Positions 40,789-52,101 of a DNA stretch of 64,000 nucleotides are shown in pieces. The notes under the pieces are model-generated. The model searched no databases, had not been told where the DNA came from, and worked only from the letters and a program-made list of their open reading frames with translations. Position 1 is the first letter of the stretch; every line of letters starts with the position of its first letter. Origin of the DNA: Thiomicrospira cyclica ALM1 (GTDB lineage: Bacteria > Pseudomonadota > Gammaproteobacteria > Thiomicrospirales > Thiomicrospiraceae); NCBI RefSeq assembly GCF_000214825.1, contig NC_015581.1, forward strand, positions 124,001-188,000, in the 5' to 3' direction. The translations under genes were made by a program, and so were the position numbers.

Positions 40789-41910
40789 ATGGATCGTTTG
40801 GCCCTATCTCAAACGCGACGCTGGGTTATTAAACTTGGTAGCGCACTCTTAACCAATGACGGTTCAGGTCTCAACCAAACAGAGTTGGCGAAATGGGTTG
40901 CTCAAATGGTGCTGTTGCGTAATCAGGGTGTTGAGCTAATTATTGTATCCTCTGGTGCAGTGGCCGAAGGGATGCAGCGTTTAGGTTGGAAAACGCGACC
41001 AACGGCATTGAACGAGTTGCAGGCCGCTGCGGCTGTGGGTCAGATGGGTTTAGTTCAAGCCTATGAATCCGAGTTTGCGAAAAGTGGCTTACACACCGCG
41101 CAAATTTTAATGACCCATGATGATCTATCCAATCGCGCGCGTTATTTAAATGCTCGTTCTACTATTCAAACCTTGGTTGAGCATGGGGTAATTCCGGTCA
41201 TCAATGAAAATGATACCGTGGTAACCGATGAAATTCGCTTTGGTGATAATGATACCCTGGCTGCTTTAACGGCCAACTTAATTGGCGCCGATGTTTTAGT
41301 GATTTTGACCGATCAACAGGGATTGTATGACAGTAATCCGCGTGAAAACCCTCAGGCTCAGTTAATTAAACAGGCCCAAGTCAGTCGCAAGGATATCGAG
41401 GCGATGGCAAGCCCTCTTGGTGGTGCATTAGGGCGTGGCGGCATGTATACCAAGGTGATGGCCGCGAAACGTGCGGCACGCTCAGGTACGGCAACCTTAA
41501 TTGCTTCGGGTCGAGAAGCGGATATTCTGCCAAAACTTTTTGCGGGTGAAGATTACGGCACTTTGCTGGTACCCGACTTAGAGCCGATGACCGCACGTAA
41601 ACAGTGGTTGGCCGGACATTTACAGGTTCGTGGTCAACTGACTCTTGATGATGGGGCGGCCAAGGTTGTGCGTGCGCATGGTAAAAGCGTTTTACCGGTT
41701 GGCGTCGTCGCTTTGTCAGGTCAGTTTAAGCGGGGCGATATGGTGGTGTGTGTGGATCAGCAGCAGCACGAGGTCGCCCGAGGACTGGTTAATTATGATT
41801 GGGATGAAGCTCAGCGAATTTTACGCCAACCCAGTACCAAAATTGCCGAAATTCTTGGTTATGTCGATGATGAATCTTTGATTCATCGTGATAATCTTGT
41901 GGTGTTGTAA
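40789..41910 (+). CDS. proB: glutamate 5-kinase
   Basis: First step of proline synthesis, 373 aa (E. coli 367). Amino-acid kinase domain ([36 protein letters not shown]) and a C-terminal PUA domain (about 280-360: [18 protein letters not shown]). ATG 40789 after GAGAGGA; the longer frame from 40720 lies in obgE. obgE-proB coupling is common in proteobacteria. proA is not in the window. Confidence 0.97.
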   Translation: MDRLALSQTRRWVIKLGSALLTNDGSGLNQTELAKWVAQMVLLRNQGVELIIVSSGAVAEGMQRLGWKTRPTALNELQAAAAVGQMGLVQAYESEFAKSGLHTAQILMTHDDLSNRARYLNARSTIQTLVEHGVIPVINENDTVVTDEIRFGDNDTLAALTANLIGADVLVILTDQQGLYDSNPRENPQAQLIKQAQVSRKDIEAMASPLGGALGRGGMYTKVMAAKRAARSGTATLIASGREADILPKLFAGEDYGTLLVPDLEPMTARKQWLAGHLQVRGQLTLDDGAAKVVRAHGKSVLPVGVVALSGQFKRGDMVVCVDQQQHEVARGLVNYDWDEAQRILRQPSTKIAEILGYVDDESLIHRDNLVVL

Positions 41911-41926
41911 AACTATAGGGTAACGG

Positions 41927-41955
41927 TTTAAAACCCTTGTCCATCTGGTTATACT
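41927..41955 (+). promoter_or_regulatory. promoter of the second MFS gene, possibly giving leaderless mRNA
   Basis: TTTAAA at 41927-41932, a 17-nt spacer and TATACT at 41950-41955. The ATG is at 41962, only 6 nt after the -10, so the transcript start should fall on or next to the start codon. No Shine-Dalgarno sequence is present. Confidence 0.5.
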
Positions 41956-41961
41956 GGCGCC

Positions 41962-43314
41962 ATGTTATTTAAAAAAACCCTCCTCCCCATTTCGTCATTA
42001 TTCCTAGCCATTGCATTACTTGCCACCGGTTATGGCATGCTAATGACCTTCATTGGCGTATTTTTAAAGCAAGATGGTCTATCTGAATCCGTGATTGGCC
42101 TGATCAACGCGGCGTTTTTTTTGGGCGCCATGCTGGCCGCGGTATTTAGTCAAAAACTCATTGTTACTGTCGGACATGCGCGAAGTTTTTCGGCCTTTTC
42201 CGCGATTATGGTGATTGCCTTTCTCGGTCACGCACTTTTTTATGATCCTTGGTTTTGGGCTTTGCTACGCTTCGTATCGGGATTTGCCTATTATGCGCTG
42301 TTGATTGTTTTGGAGAGTTGGCTAAATGAGAAAAGCTCGACCCAGGACCGCGGCAAAGTGCTGGCCATTTATACCATTATTTTCTTCCTGTCCACTGCAC
42401 TGGGGCAGCTAATTTTGACATTTGATGTTGAGCCGGTGCAAGTGTTTATTTTGGGTTCCGTGTTGGTGCTTTGGTCATTGTTTATGATTGCGATCACCCG
42501 GATTACCCAGCCGATTCTAAAGCCTTTCGAGCGCTATAGTATGCCGAAAATTTATGCGATCGCACCCTTAGCCTTGTTAGGTAGTTTTGTGGGCGGCGTC
42601 TTTGTGGGTGCGTTTTATACCATGATGCCATTGTTTGCATTGAACGTCACGAATCAAGCCAGTGTTGTCGCCTTTTTTATGGCGCTAACCATTTTAGGTG
42701 GCTTGGTTGCTCAATGGCCGGTGGGGTTATTGTCGGATCGTTTTGGGCGTAGACGTTTACTGGCTTGGACCGGCTTTTTTAGTGTCGGTGTGTTGGTGTT
42801 ATTGATGTTAGTATCAGGGCTGGTAACCGATTCTGTGTACGTGTTGTATTTGCTTGGTTTTTTATTGGGTATGAGTTTGTTTAGTATTTATCCTCTCAGT
42901 GTCGCACGTGCAAACGATGAGATGGACGAGAGTAAGGATTTGGTGGAGATTAGCCGAACGCTACTCTTTTCGTATGGCTCGGGCTCGTTTGTGGCACCGC
43001 TAGTGCTCGGGGTGGCTTTAGGGATTTCAACAACACTCTTTTTTGCGGTGCTGGCGCTGGTAGCACTGGTGCTAGGGATCTATTCCTTAATGAGTGAACG
43101 GATTCCGGATGATCAGATGAATGTGTATGTGGCGGTGCCGGCGACGTCAGCGGACGTTTTGGCTGAGATGGATCCACGCCAAGATGATGAATGGGTTGAA
43201 GAACATCGACCAGATCTTGTTGAGGCAACAGAGGATCCGGTCGTGTCTGAATCTGAAGTGGAAGCAGCAGTGTCACAGTCAACTACTGAGCAGGCACCTC
43301 AGCTTAAAGCTTAA
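41962..43314 (+). CDS. MFS transporter, YcaD-like
   Basis: Inner-membrane major facilitator, 450 aa with twelve predicted membrane segments. Typical cytoplasmic loops: SQKLIVTVGHARSF after TM2 and GLLSDRFGRRRLL after TM8. The last 65 aa or so are a soluble acidic tail rich in Glu, Val and Ser, likely disordered. Substrate unknown. The stop codon overlaps the end of the convergent porin gene, leaving no room for a terminator. Confidence 0.85.
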   Translation: MLFKKTLLPISSLFLAIALLATGYGMLMTFIGVFLKQDGLSESVIGLINAAFFLGAMLAAVFSQKLIVTVGHARSFSAFSAIMVIAFLGHALFYDPWFWALLRFVSGFAYYALLIVLESWLNEKSSTQDRGKVLAIYTIIFFLSTALGQLILTFDVEPVQVFILGSVLVLWSLFMIAITRITQPILKPFERYSMPKIYAIAPLALLGSFVGGVFVGAFYTMMPLFALNVTNQASVVAFFMALTILGGLVAQWPVGLLSDRFGRRRLLAWTGFFSVGVLVLLMLVSGLVTDSVYVLYLLGFLLGMSLFSIYPLSVARANDEMDESKDLVEISRTLLFSYGSGSFVAPLVLGVALGISTTLFFAVLALVALVLGIYSLMSERIPDDQMNVYVAVPATSADVLAEMDPRQDDEWVEEHRPDLVEATEDPVVSESEVEAAVSQSTTEQAPQLKA

Positions 43315-44366
43315 AAGTCGTAACGGAAACCGACCGCAACGGCTTTACCACCGCCCTTCTTAGCGTCGGGTTCAAAGTCACCAAGGGGATTGCGGAAACT
43401 GCCCGAGCCACCGGCTTTTTCTGCGGCTAGGGCGTTGACACTTTCTTGTTGATAGAACTCAATAAACGTCTTTAGATTTTTGCTGTATTGATAGTCCGCA
43501 CCTAGATGGAAGATTTGGCCACCAAAACCATCGACATCCGCATACATCGCTTTGAACGTGTAGTCATTGAAGGTGTAGTCGGCGTAGAGGTTAAAGACAT
43601 TTGCATCAGCTGACCCTTTCGCACTAGATTGCTCAAGTTTAATTCCTAGGTAAAGATTGTCAATTTGTTGACCTAAAGCGGCGCCTAATAGGCGAGTATC
43701 TTTATTGTCATCAACTTGTTCAATACCAATAGAAAAGTCGGTGCCATTGGCATTATAGGTTGCAGTAAATTGGTAGCGGTTATCGTCAAATGTATCAGCT
43801 CGGTCTGAAGTGTCTTTGATAACGGCACCAGCTCCAAATGAAACGCCATTAAAATCGGGGCTGTAGTAGCTCACTGTATTGAAAGCGCGGAAAAAAGCGA
43901 GAGTGGCATAGCCACTGTAGTAGGTGCTGAAGCGATCAACCTTATAGGAAATCGCGTTATAGAAAGGTAGCCACATTTGACCGTAGGCCAGGGTGCCAAA
44001 GTCACCAGAAACTCCTACTTGCGCTACACGCAAATCACGTCGATCATCGTAAGGGTCTTGAATTTTAAAATTTGCGGTATCAATCGGTACCTCAAGTTGT
44101 CCAAAGACATTAATGGCGTCATTGGCTTGCCAATTAGCGGTAATACCTAACCTTGAATAGGCGTCACGGATGTTGCTGTAGCTGCTGTTGCCGCCATTAG
44201 CAAACTCCGCGCTCGAATCCGGGTGCACCGCTTCTGCTTGCATTCGCAAGGAACCGTAAAAATCAATATCAACAGCCGCTAAAACGCTTGCTGGTGCGGT
44301 GCTAGCCATAGCTAACACTAAAGTTTTAAGAGTCAGTTTTGTAGCGTGTTTTTGTTTTTGTTGCAT
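43311..44366 (-). CDS. outer-membrane porin
   Basis: General Gram-negative porin, 351 aa from the ATG at 44366 (AAGG 6 nt upstream; the ATG at 44372 sits too close to that site). Signal peptide of about 30 residues ending near ASVLAA, then a beta-barrel start DIDFYGSLRMQAE, loop 3-like YSRLGI region and the terminal VGFRYDF with C-terminal Phe recognised by BamA. It starts 24 nt after the BCCT transporter stop on the same strand, so it is probably cotranscribed with it. Confidence 0.9.
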   Translation of the reverse strand: MQQKQKHATKLTLKTLVLAMASTAPASVLAAVDIDFYGSLRMQAEAVHPDSSAEFANGGNSSYSNIRDAYSRLGITANWQANDAINVFGQLEVPIDTANFKIQDPYDDRRDLRVAQVGVSGDFGTLAYGQMWLPFYNAISYKVDRFSTYYSGYATLAFFRAFNTVSYYSPDFNGVSFGAGAVIKDTSDRADTFDDNRYQFTATYNANGTDFSIGIEQVDDNKDTRLLGAALGQQIDNLYLGIKLEQSSAKGSADANVFNLYADYTFNDYTFKAMYADVDGFGGQIFHLGADYQYSKNLKTFIEFYQQESVNALAAEKAGGSGSFRNPLGDFEPDAKKGGGKAVAVGFRYDF

Positions 44367-44389
44367 AGACATCCTTAGCTGATTTCCTA

Positions 44390-46351
44390 TTAATTATTAA
44401 CTTGATTTAAGAAGGTAACATGACGCGAGTACTGTTCTAAGACATCGTTTAAGATGGTGTCTTTGGTCCAGCCCATAATGTCATAATCTTGACCGCCTTC
44501 GCCTAAGTGGACTTCAATGCGGTAGTATTTTTTAGCGTCTGCGACCTTTTCTACAGCATCGCGCATAATAAGCGCGGTTGGCTCATAGGCTTGAGGACGG
44601 GCAGAGTAGAAAAAGTCAATGTGATCATCATGGCGAATTTCTAACCAGGCGCGCCCATCTTCACCACGCTGGACGCGAGCATCGAGGCCTTGCTTTTTAA
44701 ACTCAGAAGATACCTCGTTAAGTGCCGGTGTAACGCTACTGTCGATAAACTTCAATACTTCTTTTTTCTGTGGCATGCTCACTAAGGTTTTTAAACGAGA
44801 TTTCCAATCCATTTGACTATCAGTTAAACGGGGTGCCGCGAGCGTTGAATGCTTAGCAACATCGAGACGCAGTGAGCGAGCGAGTCCCCAGGCCATTAAG
44901 ATCATTATGATGACAAATGGAAACGCGCTGGCAATGGTAGCTGTTTGCAACGCACCCAAGCCACCGGCCAATAGCAGGCCTGCGGCTAATATGCCTTGAA
45001 TAACGGCCCAGAAAATACGTTGCCAGGTATGCGAGACACCGGTGCCCCCAGAAGTCAGTCTATCAACAACCAGAGAGCCTGAGTCGGCGCTAGTGACGAA
45101 GAAGGTAATGATTAACAGCGTCGCAATAATCGCGGTAATGCTTGACAGCGGTAAGTGTTCTAAGAACTGGAATAGGGCTACCGAGGTATCGGCAGCAACC
45201 GCGTCAGCAAGTTCGGTTATGCCTTGAACCATAATCATATGTAAAGCCGTGCCACCAAAGAAGGTCATCCACATAAAGGTAAAGCCGACAGGAACCAGTA
45301 ATACGCCTAGCACAAATTCACGAATGGTACGACCTTTTGACACCATGGCAATAAACATCCCAACAAAGGGTGCCCAAGCAATCCACCAGCCCCAATAGAA
45401 CAATGTCCAACCGCCGATCCAGTCGGTAGGTTCATAGGCATAGAGGTTAAACGTCATGTCTAACAATTGTGAAATGTACATCCCAGTGTTTTGAACGAGG
45501 GTTTGCAGTTGGAAAACCGTAGGACCAGTAATTAATACAAAAGCAAGCAGGGCTGCGGCCAAGATCATATTTAAAATCGATAAACGACGGATACCACCTG
45601 CCAATCCTAAGGCAACGGAAATAGTGGCTATGCCCGTAATAACAGCGATAAGAATAACCTGTGTTGTAATGCCTACTGGGATGTCAAATAGGTAGTTTAA
45701 ACCGGCATTAATTTGCATGACCCCAAAACCAAGCGAAGTGGCCACGCCAAACAAAGTACCGATTACGGCAAAGGTATCCACGGCATGACCAATTGGGCCG
45801 TGAATACGGTCGCCAATTAATGGATACAGTGATGATCGAATTGTCATTGGCATATCGTGACGGAAGGCAAAGTAGGCTAAAGACATGGCCACAATGGCAT
45901 AGATTGCCCACGCGTGAACACCCCAGTGGAAGAAGGTGATCCGCATGGCTTGGCGTGCTGCTTCAGCCGTCGCTGGATCGCCAACCGGAGGGCTAACATA
46001 ATGCATTACCGGTTCTGCAACTCCAAAGAACATTAAGCCGATGCCCATCCCTGCCGAAAACAGCATGGCAAACCAAGATAAGTTAGTGAACTCAGGCTTG
46101 CTGTGATCACTACCAAGTTTGACATTGCCAAATCGTGACAGTGAGATAAAAGCGATAAAAACTAAAAAACCCGCTACAGCAAGGACATAAAACCAACCAA
46201 GTTGTGTGGATATCCAGCTGAGTGTCCAGGAGAAGAGGCTTGCGGCCAATTCGTTAAAGATAATGGTAAAAGCGACTAGCGCTAGAGTTAGAATCGCCGA
46301 GCTAATAAATACCGGGGGATTTATCTGAAATGCCGTTTTTGAGTGTGCCAT
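44390..46351 (-). CDS. BCCT-family choline/betaine/carnitine transporter, BetT-like
   Basis: Inner-membrane Na+- or H+-coupled uptake of quaternary amines, 653 aa, twelve membrane segments. Contains the family core FSAGMGIGLMFFGVAEP and the TM8 signature YWGWWIAWAPFVGMFIA. The last 140 aa or so form a soluble C-terminal domain (KVLKFID-like stretch to the end) as in long BetT proteins, where it regulates osmotic activation. Substrate (choline, betaine, others) is not certain. Expected role: osmoprotection or quaternary-amine uptake. Confidence 0.92.
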   Translation of the reverse strand: MAHSKTAFQINPPVFISSAILTLALVAFTIIFNELAASLFSWTLSWISTQLGWFYVLAVAGFLVFIAFISLSRFGNVKLGSDHSKPEFTNLSWFAMLFSAGMGIGLMFFGVAEPVMHYVSPPVGDPATAEAARQAMRITFFHWGVHAWAIYAIVAMSLAYFAFRHDMPMTIRSSLYPLIGDRIHGPIGHAVDTFAVIGTLFGVATSLGFGVMQINAGLNYLFDIPVGITTQVILIAVITGIATISVALGLAGGIRRLSILNMILAAALLAFVLITGPTVFQLQTLVQNTGMYISQLLDMTFNLYAYEPTDWIGGWTLFYWGWWIAWAPFVGMFIAMVSKGRTIREFVLGVLLVPVGFTFMWMTFFGGTALHMIMVQGITELADAVAADTSVALFQFLEHLPLSSITAIIATLLIITFFVTSADSGSLVVDRLTSGGTGVSHTWQRIFWAVIQGILAAGLLLAGGLGALQTATIASAFPFVIIMILMAWGLARSLRLDVAKHSTLAAPRLTDSQMDWKSRLKTLVSMPQKKEVLKFIDSSVTPALNEVSSEFKKQGLDARVQRGEDGRAWLEIRHDDHIDFFYSARPQAYEPTALIMRDAVEKVADAKKYYRIEVHLGEGGQDYDIMGWTKDTILNDVLEQYSRHVTFLNQVNN

Positions 46352-46519
46352 AGTACCTAATAAATATTTATGTGTCTTTTTTGCCTTAAAATGTATTAAT
46401 GCTATTAATCAAATTATTGATATTTGAAGCAGTTTAATTGAGAAGGCTATACTACCATCGATATGGCGGGGCTGGAGCAATGTTTATTAAATTTTTTTAA
46501 ATTTTTTTTATGTTTGACC
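46352..46519. other. BCCT-groES intergenic region, left part
   Basis: AT-rich, with poly-A/T tracts around 46485-46510; no gene seen. It must hold the minus-strand BCCT promoter, which I could not place. Confidence 0.3.
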
Positions 46520-46547
46520 CTTGAATTGCTATTTTCAAGTCCCATTA
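46520..46547 (+). promoter_or_regulatory. sigma-32 heat-shock promoter of groES-groEL
   Basis: CTTGAA at 46520-46525 and CCCATTA at 46541-46547 with a 15-nt spacer, close to the sigma-32 consensus CTTGAAA / CCCCATnT. No CIRCE inverted repeat was seen, which favours RpoH over HrcA control. Leader about 95 nt. Confidence 0.7.
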
Positions 46548-46649
46548 AAGGGTGGTATTAAAAGCAGTAAGATAAATGTTATGTGCTTATCTATTGCAAA
46601 CCTAATCTTGCCTTAGCTGGCATCTGTTAATCACATAGGAGTATTTTGA

Positions 46650-46937
46650 ATGAGTATTAAACCTTTGCATGACCGTGTGGTCATTCGTCGTCTTGAAGAA
46701 GAAAAAGTGTCTGCAGGCGGTATCGTGCTTCCTGATTCAGCTAAAGAAAAGCCTGCGGAAGGTGAAGTTGTTTCCGTTGGTCCAGGTAAAGCGGCCGATA
46801 ACGGTAACCTTATTGCAATGAACGTAAAGGTTGGCGATAAGGTATTGTTTGGTAAGTATGCTGGCCAAGAAGTTAAGGTTGATGGCGAAGAATTATTAGT
46901 CATGCGTGAAGACGATATTATCGCTATTCGCGGTTAA
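46650..46937 (+). CDS. groES: co-chaperonin GroES
   Basis: Heptameric lid of the GroEL chamber, 95 aa. [18 protein letters not shown] start, mobile loop around [15 protein letters not shown], and the roof/end DDIIAIRG. Strong TAGGAG ribosome-binding site. 37 nt before groEL. Confidence 0.98.
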   Translation: MSIKPLHDRVVIRRLEEEKVSAGGIVLPDSAKEKPAEGEVVSVGPGKAADNGNLIAMNVKVGDKVLFGKYAGQEVKVDGEELLVMREDDIIAIRG

Positions 46938-46968
46938 TTCAAGTGCAATAAATAGATTAAAAGGATAA

Positions 46969-48606
<1,638 letters not shown>

Positions 48607-48635
48607 TTCGCGCTGTTTATAACGCTGAGTAAACC

Positions 48636-48670
48636 AACCCTGGTCAGTATATGCTGGCCAGGGTTTTTTG
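48636..48670 (+). terminator. groESL terminator
   Basis: AACCCTGGTCAG, loop TATATG, CTGGCCAGGGTT: 12-bp stem with one G-U pair, then TTTTT. 29 nt after the groEL stop. Confidence 0.92.
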
Positions 48671-48742
48671 TTTTAGAGCTGAAAATAGTCGCCCGCTACT
48701 CAAGGCTTTGGCTAAAATAAGTAAAACGGTTTAGGAATGATT

Positions 48743-49789
48743 ATGAAAAAAGTCAAAATTGGTATTGTAGGCGGCACAGGTTATACCGGTGTCGAATTAT
48801 TACGCTTGCTGGCGAATCACCCACAGGCAGATGTGCAGGTCATTACCTCACGTTCAGAGGCAGGTCAGCGAGTTGCGGACATGTTTCCCAATTTGCGCGG
48901 CCACTATGATTTAGCTTATAGTGAGCCGGACATGTTGCAGCTTAAAAATTGCGATTTGGTGTTTTTTGCGACCCCTCATGGCGTTGCGATGAGTCAAACG
49001 CCTGAACTGATAGCCGCTGGCGTGCGTGTCATTGACTTAGCTGCTGACTTCCGTTTGACCGACCTTGCGGTGTGGGAAAAATGGTATGACATGAAACATA
49101 CTTGCCCTGACGTGATGGCTGAAGTGGTGTATGGCTTGCCGGAAATTTTCCGTGAGCAGATTAAGCAGGCGAAGGTGATTGCGAACCCAGGTTGCTACCC
49201 TACTGCCGTGCAGTTGGGTTTCCAACCCTTGCTAAAAGCAGGGCTGGTTGATACTGGGTTTTTGGTTGCTGATGGTAAGTCGGGTGTTAGTGGTGCTGGT
49301 CGCGGAGCGAAGGTGGGATCCTTAAGTGCCGAGGTGAGTGAAAGCTTCAAAGCTTATAGTGTGAGCGGCCATCGTCACGCGCCGGAAATCGCGGAAGGCT
49401 TAACTCGTATGACACAAGGCCAGCCGGTTAATCTCACCTTTGTACCGCATTTAGTGCCGATGATTCGTGGTATCGAAGCAACGCTTTACGCTAGGTTAAA
49501 CGAGCCAAAAAGCCAAGCAGAACTTCAAGCTTTATTTGAAGACTGTTATCGTGATGAACCCTTTGTTGATGTGATGCCAGCAGGAAGCCTGCCAGATACG
49601 AAGATGGTGAAAGGGTCTAATATGTGTCGGATGGCGGTGTATATGCCTGCCGGTGGCGATACCGTGGTGGTAACATCAGTGATTGACAACCTGGTTAAAG
49701 GGGCGGCAGGACAGGCGATTCAAAATATGAATATTATGTTTGCCTTGCCAGAGAAAATGGGTCTTGAGCATGTCGCTCTATTACCCTAA
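48743..49789 (+). CDS. argC: N-acetyl-gamma-glutamyl-phosphate reductase
   Basis: Third step of arginine synthesis, NADPH-dependent, 348 aa. Rossmann motif [17 protein letters not shown]; catalytic cysteine in [17 protein letters not shown] and [12 protein letters not shown] follow; HLVPMIRGI present. ATG 48743 is chosen because AGGA is 6 nt upstream; ATG 48737 almost overlaps it. Confidence 0.96.
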   Translation: MKKVKIGIVGGTGYTGVELLRLLANHPQADVQVITSRSEAGQRVADMFPNLRGHYDLAYSEPDMLQLKNCDLVFFATPHGVAMSQTPELIAAGVRVIDLAADFRLTDLAVWEKWYDMKHTCPDVMAEVVYGLPEIFREQIKQAKVIANPGCYPTAVQLGFQPLLKAGLVDTGFLVADGKSGVSGAGRGAKVGSLSAEVSESFKAYSVSGHRHAPEIAEGLTRMTQGQPVNLTFVPHLVPMIRGIEATLYARLNEPKSQAELQALFEDCYRDEPFVDVMPAGSLPDTKMVKGSNMCRMAVYMPAGGDTVVVTSVIDNLVKGAAGQAIQNMNIMFALPEKMGLEHVALLP

Positions 49790-49798
49790 TTACAGCTT

Positions 49799-49828
49799 TT
49801 GGTTTAAGCGACTGATTTGGTCTATAAT
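49799..49828 (+). promoter_or_regulatory. putative erpA promoter
   Basis: TATAAT at 49823-49828 with TTGGTT 18 nt upstream (49799-49804). The -10 is perfect, the -35 mediocre. About 58 nt before the erpA ATG. Confidence 0.5.
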
Positions 49829-49886
49829 AAAATGCTACATCCGCATGGATTCGTAAGATGAGTGCACCAAGTAAAAGGAGGGTGTG

Positions 49887-50231
49887 ATGTCAGAACAAGC
49901 AATGTTACCGGTTAATTTCACCGATGCGGCCGCTTCGAAAGTCAATGGGTTAATTCAAGATGAGGGTAATGCTGAACTGAAATTACGGGTTTATATTTCG
50001 GGCGGTGGCTGCTCGGGGTTTCAGTATGGGTTTACTTTTGATGAAAACCTCGCTGATGATGATACTGTCGTCGAAAAGAGTGGCGTGCAGTTACTTATCG
50101 ACCCGATGAGTTTTCAATACCTTGTTGGCGCTAAAATCGATTATTTAGAAGATTTGCAAGGCGCCCGTTTTGTTATTGAAAACCCGAATGCCACCTCGAC
50201 CTGTGGTTGTGGCTCGTCGTTCAGTGTTTAA
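49887..50231 (+). CDS. erpA: iron-sulfur cluster insertion protein ErpA
   Basis: A-type Fe-S carrier, 114 aa exactly as in E. coli. The three cluster cysteines are in [10 protein letters not shown] and the C-terminal [15 protein letters not shown] ribosome-binding site is near-ideal; ATG 49887 follows an in-frame GTG. Delivers clusters to enzymes such as IspG/IspH; this genome may also need it for the Fe-S photolyase (inference). Confidence 0.96.
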   Translation: MSEQAMLPVNFTDAAASKVNGLIQDEGNAELKLRVYISGGGCSGFQYGFTFDENLADDDTVVEKSGVQLLIDPMSFQYLVGAKIDYLEDLQGARFVIENPNATSTCGCGSSFSV

Positions 50232-50237
50232 TGTCTA

Positions 50238-50259
50238 GCGCCTCCTTTTGTTGAGGCGC
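50238..50259 (+). other. 7-bp hairpin between erpA and citrate synthase
   Basis: GCGCCTC and GAGGCGC around an 8-nt loop. No U-run follows, so it is probably not a terminator; could be an mRNA-processing or stability element. Confidence 0.5.
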
Positions 50260-50291
50260 AACCCAGTGAAATGATGTTCCAAGGAAATCTT

Positions 50292-51494
50292 ATGCAATAT
50301 ATCCCCGGTTTAGCAGGTGTGCCCGCAACGGAATCGAAAATCTCTTATATCGATGGCCAAAAAGGCTTATTAACCTACCGTGGGTATAATATCATGGAGT
50401 TAGCCGAGAAGTCGTCGTTCGAGGAAACCACGCTCTTATTGTTGTTTGGGGAGTTGCCTACACGCGATGAGCTAAATGATTTTGATCAACAGCTGCGTGA
50501 AAATCGACGCGTTAAATATAATATTCGCGAGATTATGAAGAATCTGCCGGAAACCACTCATCCGATGCATATGTTGCAAGTGGTTGTCGCGAGTTTGGCC
50601 AGTTTCTATCCGAGTACAGAATACATGAAGGGCGGTACCGAAAATCAGGATTATATTAATGATGTAACGGTAAAGATTATTGCCCATATGGCCACGCTCG
50701 TGGCGCAATGGGAGCATATGCGTAATGGCTATGATCCGATTGAACCGCGTAAAGATCTGACTTATGCTGAAAACTTTTTGTATATGGTCACTGGTGAAGA
50801 ACCGGATCCTGATTGGGCGCGTTTATTAGATGCGTGTTTAATATTGCATGCTGAACATACGATTAATGCTTCAACCTTTACCACGATGGTCACCGGCTCA
50901 ACCTTGGCAAATCCTTGTTCCGTTATTTCATCGGCTATTGCGTCATTATCGGGTCCATTGCATGGTGGTGCCAATCAGATGGTTATCGAAATGCTAGAAA
51001 AAATCGGGCACCCTCAAAATGCACGCGCGTTTATTGAGGACCGTTTAGCAAAGAAAAAAGTTATTTGGGGCATGGGTCACCGTGAGTATAAAACTAAAGA
51101 CCCCCGCGCGACCATTTTGCAGCAGCTATCGGAAAAGCTGTTACTGAAGAAAAGTGAGAGTGGTGAACTCAGCCAAATGTTTGAAACAGCGTTAGAAGTT
51201 GAACGTATCTGTGAAGAGTATTTGGGTCACAAAGGCGTTTATCCAAATGTCGATTTTTATTCCGGTATTCTGTACAAAGAAATGGGCTTTGATCCAAAAA
51301 TGTTTACGTCTATTTTTGCGGTAGCCCGATCTGCCGGATGGATGGCGCATTGGCGCGAGCAACTGCAAAATAATAAAATCTTCCGTCCAACACAAGTCTA
51401 TACGGGTGCTGGAAATTCCTGTTATCTGTCTCTAGACCAGCGCTCAGATGGCATTCGGAGTGTGTTGAGCAAGCAAAATAATCTGGAAGAGTAG
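50292..51494 (+). CDS. gltA: citrate synthase
   Basis: Condenses oxaloacetate and acetyl-CoA, 400 aa, shorter than E. coli GltA (427) and lacking its N-terminal NADH-binding extension, so more like the simple dimeric citrate/2-methylcitrate synthase type. Active-site segments HAEHTINAST, GPLHGGANQMV, GMGHREYKTKDPRA and NVDFYSG are present. ATG 50292 has AAGGAA 5 nt upstream; the earlier ATG at 50271 precedes that site. A 2-methylcitrate synthase cannot be excluded, but no prp genes are nearby. Confidence 0.9.
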   Translation: MQYIPGLAGVPATESKISYIDGQKGLLTYRGYNIMELAEKSSFEETTLLLLFGELPTRDELNDFDQQLRENRRVKYNIREIMKNLPETTHPMHMLQVVVASLASFYPSTEYMKGGTENQDYINDVTVKIIAHMATLVAQWEHMRNGYDPIEPRKDLTYAENFLYMVTGEEPDPDWARLLDACLILHAEHTINASTFTTMVTGSTLANPCSVISSAIASLSGPLHGGANQMVIEMLEKIGHPQNARAFIEDRLAKKKVIWGMGHREYKTKDPRATILQQLSEKLLLKKSESGELSQMFETALEVERICEEYLGHKGVYPNVDFYSGILYKEMGFDPKMFTSIFAVARSAGWMAHWREQLQNNKIFRPTQVYTGAGNSCYLSLDQRSDGIRSVLSKQNNLEE

Positions 51495-51535
51495 TTGCCT
51501 TGTCTAGAAGCTAAGAAAATAATCGCGTTATGTGC

Positions 51536-51564
51536 TTGAAATATTGTTGATATTTGAGTAATAT
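51536..51564 (+). promoter_or_regulatory. putative rplM-rpsI promoter
   Basis: TTGAAA at 51536-51541, 17-nt spacer and TAATAT at 51559-51564. Leaves a leader of about 90 nt. Neighbouring TTGATATTTGAG offers alternatives, so the assignment is tentative. Confidence 0.4.
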
Positions 51565-51662
51565 TCGCAGTCTTATTAATCCTTCCCCCTTATTGCCCGT
51601 TAAACAGTAAGTGAGCTGCTAAGATTGCAGTTGGGATTAAACATTAATTTTAGGATATTGAA

Positions 51663-52091
51663 ATGGGAACATTTGTAGCCAAGCCAGCAGAAGTTAAACG
51701 CGACTGGTATGTAGTTGACGCTGAAGGTCAAACACTGGGTCGTCTTGCCGCACAAGTTGCAGCACGCCTTAGAGGTAAGCATAAACCTGAATATACACCC
51801 CACGTTGATTGTGGTGATTATATTGTTATTGTTAACGCTGAAAAAATTGGCGTAACCGGTAACAAGCGCAAAAACAAAATGTATCACCGATATACTGGGT
51901 ATATTGGTAATTTGAAGTCAATGTCATTCGAAAAAATGATTGATTCACGCCCAGAGCGCGTTCTTGAGTTAGCAATTAAAGGTATGTTACCTCGTGGTCC
52001 ATTAGGCCGTGATATGTACCGTAAGCTTAAAGTTTACGCCGGTACAGAACATCCACATGCAGCGCAACAACCAAAATCACTTGAAGTGTAA
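51663..52091 (+). CDS. rplM: 50S ribosomal protein L13
   Basis: 142 aa as in E. coli. Contains [38 protein letters not shown] and [13 protein letters not shown]. Forms the usual operon with rpsI, 10 nt downstream. Confidence 0.98.
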   Translation: MGTFVAKPAEVKRDWYVVDAEGQTLGRLAAQVAARLRGKHKPEYTPHVDCGDYIVIVNAEKIGVTGNKRKNKMYHRYTGYIGNLKSMSFEKMIDSRPERVLELAIKGMLPRGPLGRDMYRKLKVYAGTEHPHAAQQPKSLEV

Positions 52092-52101
52092 GGACTAAAA
52101 C

